Shown here piece by piece: positions 1 through 4,900 of a DNA stretch of 6,468 bases. Location of the stretch: NCBI GenBank assembly GCA_035506335.1, contig DATJPN010000140.1, forward strand, positions 1 to 6,468. The letters are read 5' to 3'. Position numbers and translations under genes: made by a program. The notes beneath the pieces were generated by a model, which saw nothing but the letters and a program-made list of their open reading frames with translations, was not told where the DNA came from and did not search any database. Position 1 is the stretch's first letter; each line of letters begins with the position of its first letter. The stretch comes from DAIDKA01 sp035506335. GTDB taxonomy: Bacteria > Pseudomonadota > Gammaproteobacteria > Steroidobacterales > Steroidobacteraceae.

Positions 1-282
1 AACGCGACCCGCCTGCACCACCAGTGGTTGCCCGATCTGGTGTTCGCCGAACCGTATGCGTTGTCAGCCGACACCACCCAGGCCCTGCAGGCCCGCGGCT
101 ACACCGTCGTGGAGCAGTCCCCCTGGGGCGCCGCCGAACTGATCGTGATCCCCCAGGTCAGCTCAGCACCCGATCGGCCCTCCTCGGGCAACGACTCGGC
201 CCTCGGCGGCCGGTTGCGGGCCGGAATGATGTACGGCGCGAGCGATGACCGCCGGTCGGCGGGTTCAGCGGCCGGGTACTGA
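1..282 (+). CDS. ggt: Gamma-glutamyltransferase, C-terminal fragment
   Basis: This is the last 93 residues of a gamma-glutamyltransferase small subunit, read in frame from base 1 to the TGA at 280-282; the start lies outside the window. Visible family marks are the segment RLHHQWLPD near the left edge, a following helix with ALQARGYTV, and the terminal stretch YGASDDRR followed by an Ala/Gly-rich tail ending in GY. These match the end of known GGTs such as the E. coli enzyme. The family is periplasmic or secreted, self-cleaves into two subunits, and hydrolyses or transfers the gamma-glutamyl group of glutathione and related peptides. The catalytic Thr and most of the substrate pocket are upstream and cannot be checked. 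The loop before YGASDDRR carries about 20 extra residues rich in Ser, Gly and Pro compared with the short turn in E. coli GGT. The next gene begins 87 bp downstream, and no terminator is evident in that gap. Confidence 0.88.
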   Translation, partial: NATRLHHQWLPDLVFAEPYALSADTTQALQARGYTVVEQSPWGAAELIVIPQVSSAPDRPSSGNDSALGGRLRAGMMYGASDDRRSAGSAAGY

Positions 283-369
283 CGTCTCGTTTGGCGTTCT
301 CTGCAGGGCCAGGCGACCGAACGTCAATGTCTTGGCGAGCGGCTCGATGACAACCGGACTGCACGAAAT

Positions 370-2538
370 TTGATTACCCAGCGCAGCCTCCTGCTGATCG
401 GTCCTGCCTGCCTGGCGCTGGCCGTCGCGGGCTTCCTGGCCGTGCGCCATGCGCGCCAGCCACTTCCGGAGCTGGCCTACATCGGCACCGCGGCATGCGC
501 CGGCTGTCATGAGGAGGCCTACCGCGCCTGGCTGCAGAGCGACCACCGGCATGCGATGGAGGAAGCCACGGGCCAATCCGTGCTCGGCAATTTCGACAAC
601 GCCAGATTCGACTATTTCGGCACCACCTCGCGGTTCTTCGAGCGTGACGGCAACTACTACGTGCAGACCGACAATGCCAAAGGTGACCTTGAGACCTTCC
701 GGATCGCCTACACCTTCGGCCACTATCCCCTGCAGCAGTATCTGATCGCGTTTCCGGACGGGCGCCTGCAGGCGCTATCGATCAGCTGGGACAGCCGCCC
801 GGCGGCGCAGGGAGGCCAGCGCTGGTTCCACCTGTATCCGGATCGGAAGATCCCGCACGATGATGCGCTGCACTGGACCGGCGCGTTCCAGAACTGGAAT
901 TCGCGCTGCGCGAGCTGCCACTCGACCCATCTGGTCAAGAACTATTCGCCGCAGGCCGACCGGTACGACACGCACTGGCAGGACATCAACGTGGGCTGCG
1001 AGGCCTGTCACGGGCCAGGATCCCGGCATGCGGCCTGGGCCAACGGCAGTCGCTCACTGCCGGATAAGGGACTGACCACGAAACTGGGCAAGATCTGGGA
1101 ACCGCATGATGGCCAGGTTTCGGTGCCGCGGCTGCCGGACAACCCCCTGAGCCAACAGGTGCAGGTATGCGCCGGCTGCCACTCGCTGCGCTCGCAGCTG
1201 CAGCAACCCGATGCCGCGAGGGGCTTCTTCGACGACTACTCCATCAGCCCGCTGCTGGACGGACGCTACTTCGCCGACGGGCAGATGCGCGCGGAGGTCT
1301 ACGTCACCGGCTCCTTCCTGCAGAGCCGCATGCACGCGAACCACGTCTCCTGCACCAATTGCCACGATCCGCACACCGGCAAACTGCTGAGGGCCGGCAA
1401 CGCCCTGTGCCTGCAATGCCACCAGGCGCAGACCTACCAGACCTCCGCACACCTCTTCCATCCGGCAGACTCACCGGGCGCCCAGTGCGTGAGCTGCCAC
1501 ATGCCGCAGCGCACCTACATGGTCGTGGATGCCCGGCGCGATCATTCCTTCCGCGTGCCTGATCCGGTCGCGAGCGTCCGGTTCGGCGTGCCCAATACCT
1601 GCACCCAATGCCACGCGGACAAGAGCGATGAATGGGCCGCGGACATCATCACGACCCGCACGGGGCGCAAACAGCCCTACTACCCGCAGACCGCCCTGCT
1701 CAGCGCCGCACGCAAGGGCGACGCATCGGCGGCACCGGGCCTGCTCGACTATGCCGGGGACGCGACCCGTCCGGCCATCCTGCGCGCGACCGCCCTGCTG
1801 GAGAGCGGCCGCTTCCCCTCGCCGCAGCAGCTGGATGCCGTCAGTACCGCGCTGCGTTCGCCCGATCCGCTCATTCGCGTGGGAGCAGTCTCGGCCCTCG
1901 TTGGCGTGGATGCGCAGGAACGCCTCACGCGTCTCGCACCGCTGCTGGCAGATCCGGTCAAGGCGGTGCGGATGGCCGTGGCCGAGCAGCTGGCCCAGGT
2001 GCCGGTGGCCATGGCCCCGGCGCCGCTGCAGACCGCCTTGGGCGGTCTGCTCGGCGAATACCGGGAGAGCCTGCTCTACAACGCGGACATGCCCGAATCG
2101 CTGAACAACCTCGGTCTGCTCGAGGCCGCGCAGGGTGACCTCGCTGCCGCCGAGAATTCGCTGCAGCGGGCGCGCAGACTTGCGCCGCGCTACCTCCCCG
2201 CCATGCTCGACCTGGCGGACATCTACCGGGCGCAGAACCGCGACGACCGGGGTGAGCCGCTGCTGCGTGAAGCACTGGCCGAATATCCCGACTCGGCCGA
2301 AGCCCACCAGACGCTCGGTCTGCTGCTGGTGCGCACCGGCAGGCTCGCGCAGTCGCTGCCGCTGTTCGAGCAGGCGAGCCGCCTGGCGCCCGACAACCCC
2401 CGCTACGCGTTGGTCTACGCGCTCGCACTGGTGGAATCCGGCAAGCGTTCCGAGGGCATCAAGGCGCTGCGGGCTGCGGCCGAGCGCTTCCCCCACGACG
2501 CACCGCTGCAGCAGGCCCTCGCGGCCCATTCCAGATAG
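370..2538 (+). CDS. Octaheme c-type cytochrome with HEAT-like and TPR repeats
   Basis: This is a 722-residue exported multiheme cytochrome. Residues 6-25 form one hydrophobic segment, probably an inner-membrane anchor, though an uncleaved signal is hard to tell from a cleaved one. Eight CXXCH heme sites start at Cys 43, 180, 210, 267, 328, 347, 373 and 411. An early W-x-x-S-D-H-R-H-A-M stretch (54-63) supplies likely distal heme ligands, and D-H-S-F-R-V-P (391-397) lies between the last two hemes. This arrangement resembles the cytochrome c554-like multiheme families. Residues about 455-545 look like HEAT repeats, and about 574-710 form roughly four TPRs, so the C-terminus is probably a protein-docking arm. 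The role is inferred to be electron transfer; no substrate can be assigned. Every heme site has His, so there is no NrfA-type CXXCK site. The start is TTG at 370: no in-frame ATG or GTG precedes it in the gap, and the next in-frame start (GTG, 442) would remove the hydrophobic segment. The ribosome binding site is weak (GGA, 11 bases upstream). A sulfatase gene follows after 49 bp. Confidence 0.9.
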   Translation: MITQRSLLLIGPACLALAVAGFLAVRHARQPLPELAYIGTAACAGCHEEAYRAWLQSDHRHAMEEATGQSVLGNFDNARFDYFGTTSRFFERDGNYYVQTDNAKGDLETFRIAYTFGHYPLQQYLIAFPDGRLQALSISWDSRPAAQGGQRWFHLYPDRKIPHDDALHWTGAFQNWNSRCASCHSTHLVKNYSPQADRYDTHWQDINVGCEACHGPGSRHAAWANGSRSLPDKGLTTKLGKIWEPHDGQVSVPRLPDNPLSQQVQVCAGCHSLRSQLQQPDAARGFFDDYSISPLLDGRYFADGQMRAEVYVTGSFLQSRMHANHVSCTNCHDPHTGKLLRAGNALCLQCHQAQTYQTSAHLFHPADSPGAQCVSCHMPQRTYMVVDARRDHSFRVPDPVASVRFGVPNTCTQCHADKSDEWAADIITTRTGRKQPYYPQTALLSAARKGDASAAPGLLDYAGDATRPAILRATALLESGRFPSPQQLDAVSTALRSPDPLIRVGAVSALVGVDAQERLTRLAPLLADPVKAVRMAVAEQLAQVPVAMAPAPLQTALGGLLGEYRESLLYNADMPESLNNLGLLEAAQGDLAAAENSLQRARRLAPRYLPAMLDLADIYRAQNRDDRGEPLLREALAEYPDSAEAHQTLGLLLVRTGRLAQSLPLFEQASRLAPDNPRYALVYALALVESGKRSEGIKALRAAAERFPHDAPLQQALAAHSR

Positions 2539-2540
2539 AA

Positions 2541-2569
2541 TGCCCGGCAGCCCGGTGCAGACCCGGGCA
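2541..2569 (+). promoter_or_regulatory. Inverted repeat in the cytochrome-sulfatase gap
   Basis: TGCCCGG at 2541-2547 is perfectly complementary to CCGGGCA at 2563-2569, giving a 7-bp stem with a 15-base loop. A competing stem, GCCCGG at 2550-2555 with CCGGGC at 2563-2568, shares the right arm. The structure lies just after the cytochrome stop and 5 bases before the Shine-Dalgarno of sulfatase 1. There is no U-tract, so it is a poor intrinsic terminator. It could be an mRNA processing or translation-tuning structure, or a chance palindrome in GC-rich DNA. Confidence 0.25.
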
Positions 2570-2574
2570 ATCGC

Positions 2575-2580
2575 GGGAGA
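2575..2580 (+). promoter_or_regulatory. Ribosome binding site of sulfatase 1
   Basis: GGGAGA ends 7 bases before the ATG at 2588. It favours this start over an in-frame ATG at 2540, which lacks such a site and would put 16 extra residues ahead of the signal peptide. Confidence 0.6.
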
Positions 2581-2587
2581 TGCAACG

Positions 2588-4276
2588 ATGATGTGCCGAA
2601 CGAAGGCGAACTCGAGGCCCCACCTGCTCGCCCTGATCGCCGTCGTCGGTCTTGCTTCCATCGCCGGCATGAATACGGTCCATGCCGCCGGCGGCAAATC
2701 GCAGCACCCGAACATCCTGCTGATCATCGGCGATGATATCGGCATCGATGTCGCCACCGACATGTATCCGGGCCTGATCGATGGGCTGTTGAAGCAGTAC
2801 GGCCCGTCGGGGCACAACCATCCGCAGTACCAGCTGATTCAGGGCCACCCGGCCTCCACGCCCACGCTGAACGCGCTGGCACAGGCCGGCATGCGTTTCA
2901 CGCATGCCTGGGCGCAGCCGTTCTGCGCCAACACCCGCTCGGCGATTCTCACCGGCGAGTATCCCGCCAATACGGGCGTTCTCGACTACACCGGCTGGTT
3001 GCCGCAGTTTCACTATTCGTTCGTCAGGGACCTGCACGACCGGGCGGGCTACGCCACCGCGATCTTCGGCAAGTGGCACATCGCGGGCCTGGACGGCCGT
3101 GGCGGTCAGGGCGGTGCGTACCCTGGCATGAAGCCGAAGGAAGCCGGCTTTGACCTGTTCCAGGGCAACCTGAACGGCGGCATCGAGACGTACTGGCAGT
3201 ACGACTACCAGGTGCAGGACGACACCACGCCAGCCGACAAGTGGCGCACGGAGCCCGCGCCGACCCGCTCGCTGCCGGGCGTCGCGCCGACCACCTATGC
3301 GCCGGTCGTGAAGGTCGCCGACGCCATCGAATGGATTACCGCACAGCACAAGAAGAACCCGGACAAGCCGTGGTTCGTCTGGTTCGCGTTCAATCTCTCG
3401 CATATCACCGGCCGGCAGAATCCCAATCCGATGGCGGTGCCGAACATCGACACGCTGGATGCGGCCTCGGTCAGGGAGATGAAGTCCTGCGGCGGTACCT
3501 TCGGTTCGGCGAATGTCGGCAACTGCACCGACAAGCAGCTCATGCGGGCCATGACCAACGCTCTCGACACCATGGTCGGGAAGCTCCTGCAGGCGGTCGA
3601 TTCGATCGACCCCAATACCTATGTGATCTACCTCGGTGACAACGGCACCTGGATGTTCGGCAGCAAACGCGAGTTCATCGACAACATGTTCATCACCCGG
3701 CAGGGGCGTGGGAAAGGCACATCCTACGAGGCCGGCGCGCGCGTGGAGTTCGCCATCCGTGGTCCGGGCATCAGGGCCGGTTCGGCCAGCGACGCACCGA
3801 TCAGCGTCGTGGACCTGCTCCCCACCATCATGGACTGGGCGGGCCTCGACGCGCCGAAGCGCGTTCCGGGCCTGACCCGGGGCAGCACGGTTGCGATGGA
3901 TGGCGTTTCGCTCTCGCCCATCCTCTTCAAGGGCGCGAGACAGACGCGCGACCCGAACGCGGGTTACCTGCTCGCCGAAACCACCAACCCGATCAAGCAC
4001 GACGTTCGCGAGGCCGCCGCGCGCAACGGGCAGTACAAGCTGCTCTGCGACGAGAAGACGGATGCGGCCAGCTGCACGTTCTACGACCTGAAGGATGACC
4101 CGCTCGAGGAGTATCCGTTGCCGAAGCCGGCGAGCTGCGCGGACTACCGCAGCGGCAAGCTGACCCCTGCCGAGCGCGAGTGGCACTTCTGCCGGTTGCA
4201 GGACGTCCTGGCGACCCGGTCGTTCCTGTCGGTGCCGAGCAAGTCCCTGGTGGCGGCGCTTGAACGGGGCCCTTGA
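2588..4276 (+). CDS. Exported type I sulfatase with a variant C-A-N-T-R activation motif
   Basis: This 562-residue protein belongs to the formylglycine-dependent sulfatases of the alkaline phosphatase superfamily, which hydrolyse sulfate esters. A signal peptide (hydrophobic 12-27, likely cleavage after V-H-A at 33) sends it to the periplasm or beyond. Expected metal ligands are Asp49-Asp50 near the N-terminus and Asp351-Asn352 in the DNG motif. Other catalytic positions are Lys162 and His164 in GKWH, His272 in NLSH, and Lys376 before EAGARV. The nucleophile region reads FCANTRSAILTG: Cys113 and Arg117 are present, but the usual Pro at the third position is Asn115. About 40 residues (52-90) separate the DD pair from the TPTLNALA helix, roughly twice the usual spacing. 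Paired cysteines (301/313, 487/496, 517/535) suggest disulfides. It lies 49 bp after the cytochrome gene and is paralogous to the sulfatase at 4901. The substrate is unknown. Family assignment is firm; activity depends on whether the variant motif is matured. Confidence 0.92.
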   Translation: MMCRTKANSRPHLLALIAVVGLASIAGMNTVHAAGGKSQHPNILLIIGDDIGIDVATDMYPGLIDGLLKQYGPSGHNHPQYQLIQGHPASTPTLNALAQAGMRFTHAWAQPFCANTRSAILTGEYPANTGVLDYTGWLPQFHYSFVRDLHDRAGYATAIFGKWHIAGLDGRGGQGGAYPGMKPKEAGFDLFQGNLNGGIETYWQYDYQVQDDTTPADKWRTEPAPTRSLPGVAPTTYAPVVKVADAIEWITAQHKKNPDKPWFVWFAFNLSHITGRQNPNPMAVPNIDTLDAASVREMKSCGGTFGSANVGNCTDKQLMRAMTNALDTMVGKLLQAVDSIDPNTYVIYLGDNGTWMFGSKREFIDNMFITRQGRGKGTSYEAGARVEFAIRGPGIRAGSASDAPISVVDLLPTIMDWAGLDAPKRVPGLTRGSTVAMDGVSLSPILFKGARQTRDPNAGYLLAETTNPIKHDVREAAARNGQYKLLCDEKTDAASCTFYDLKDDPLEEYPLPKPASCADYRSGKLTPAEREWHFCRLQDVLATRSFLSVPSKSLVAALERGP

Positions 4277-4280
4277 GGGA

Positions 4281-4790
4281 TCAGGGGTAGAAGGCGGCGT
4301 AGCTGCGCAGCTGCCGGACCAGGGACTGCCCCTTCATGCCGACCAGATCGTCCAGCAGCCAGCATCCGCTGCGGGCGTCCCTCACCAGAGTCAGTGTCGC
4401 GCGCCCCGTGTCGGGCTTCGCCGTAGCACCGGCTGCGAAGCGGAATTGCGCGCGTACGGTTGAACGGATTCCCTGCGACGAGGCCAGCTCGAATGTGGCG
4501 GGATCCAGCGCCCGGCCATCTTCGGTGTTGGTCCACGAATCCGTATCCACCGCGCAGGAGCCTTCGCTGACGACCTGGCACGGCCATTCCACTTCCAGCA
4601 GGCCGAAAAGCCCGGGAGACAGGAAACGCTTCATCAGCTTCGTCTCCTGCGGAAACTGATAGTGGGAAAATCCCTTCTCGTTGGCGAAGATCCAGCGCGC
4701 GGTCGCGACGGGACCATCCGCGACGCAGGCCGCGGCAGCGTCCCGGGTCAGGGCCAGGATAACGATGAGAAGGGCGGATCGGGTATCCAT
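4281..4790 (-). CDS. Small exported protein, DUF3828-like
   Basis: This is a 169-residue protein with an N-terminal hydrophobic stretch (6-14) and Ala-rich cleavage region (18-21). Cys22 after A-A-A could be a weak lipobox, but an ordinary AAA cleavage fits equally well. The mature part starts with a helix around R-W-I-F-A-N-E-K-G. It then has L-S-P-G-L-F-G-L-L, a Cys71/Cys79 pair, D-T-D-S-W-T-N-T-E-D-G (82-92), a strand R-A-T-L-T-L-V and the segment C-W-L-L-D-D-L-V (143-150). This order resembles the NTF2-like DUF3828 family of secreted or lipid-anchored proteins such as E. coli YbjP, whose function is not established. The call rests on remembered pattern, not on a search. The ATG at 4790 has GAGG 4 bases upstream. 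The gene ends tail to tail with sulfatase 1, 4 bp apart, and diverges from sulfatase 2. It is therefore not in either sulfatase transcript, and any link to sulfate ester use is speculative. Confidence 0.7.
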   Translation of the reverse strand: MDTRSALLIVILALTRDAAAACVADGPVATARWIFANEKGFSHYQFPQETKLMKRFLSPGLFGLLEVEWPCQVVSEGSCAVDTDSWTNTEDGRALDPATFELASSQGIRSTVRAQFRFAAGATAKPDTGRATLTLVRDARSGCWLLDDLVGMKGQSLVRQLRSYAAFYP

Positions 4791-4843
4791 GGCGCCTCGT
4801 GGGTCCCGCAGTCAAGTCTGGCGGCGGACCGCGGGTCCCGAGG

Positions 4844-4872
4844 TTGACAGGATCCGGGCCAGGCGCTTCCAT
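4844..4872 (+). promoter_or_regulatory. Candidate sigma-70 promoter for sulfatase 2
   Basis: A perfect -35 hexamer TTGACA lies at 4844-4849. With a 17-base spacer the -10 position (4867-4872) reads TTCCAT, which matches the TATAAT consensus at only three positions. Transcription from here would start near 4879. That would exclude the in-frame ATG at 4871 and agree with the start at 4901. The -35 is convincing as a string; the -10 is weak. Confidence 0.35.
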
Positions 4873-4891
4873 GCCAGTTTTCGGAAAGCCC

Positions 4892-4897
4892 GGGGGA
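4892..4897 (+). promoter_or_regulatory. Ribosome binding site of sulfatase 2
   Basis: GGGGGA lies 3 bases before the ATG at 4901, a short but usable distance, and 12 bases before a second in-frame ATG at 4910. Both starts give a normal signal peptide, so the true start may be either; 4901 is preferred on spacing. Confidence 0.45.
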
Positions 4898-4900
4898 AGT

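Larger units (their letters stand above)
4791..4900. promoter_or_regulatory. Divergent intergenic region between the DUF3828-like gene and sulfatase 2
   Basis: This 110-bp region must carry the promoter of the minus-strand gene and probably that of sulfatase 2. It contains two direct copies of GGGTCCCG (4801-4808 and 4833-4840). It also holds a short perfect inverted repeat, GGACC (4826-4830) and GGTCC (4834-4838) with a 3-base centre, just upstream of a TTGACA hexamer. These could be operator half-sites, but all are short and GC-rich. Confidence 0.3.

Noticed and set aside
2540..2587. Upstream in-frame ATG at 2540 as start of sulfatase 1
   Set aside because: It lacks a ribosome binding site and would put 16 residues before the signal peptide; GGGAGA positions the ribosome at 2588.
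1471..2817. A 448-codon open frame on the minus strand
   Set aside because: It lies opposite the cytochrome and the start of sulfatase 1. Its product is Arg/Gly/Ala-rich with no recognisable domain, as expected for the antisense frame of GC-rich coding DNA.
2459..4186. A 575-codon open frame on the minus strand
   Set aside because: It is fully antisense to sulfatase 1, whose conserved catalytic motifs make the plus frame certain. The minus product has low-complexity Arg/Val/Gly composition and no motif.
4270..4279. CCCT-TG-AGGG palindrome at the convergent gene ends as a bidirectional terminator
   Set aside because: The stem is 4 bp with a 2-base loop and no T-tract on either side, which is too small to act as an intrinsic terminator.
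4810..4815. TTGACT on the minus strand as a -35 for the DUF3828-like gene
   Set aside because: A 17-base spacer would put the -10 over the start codon at 4790, leaving no room for a leader or ribosome binding site.
4871..4900. In-frame ATG at 4871 as start of sulfatase 2
   Set aside because: It would overlap the candidate -10 region and lengthen the signal peptide by 10 residues; the GGGGGA site points to 4901.
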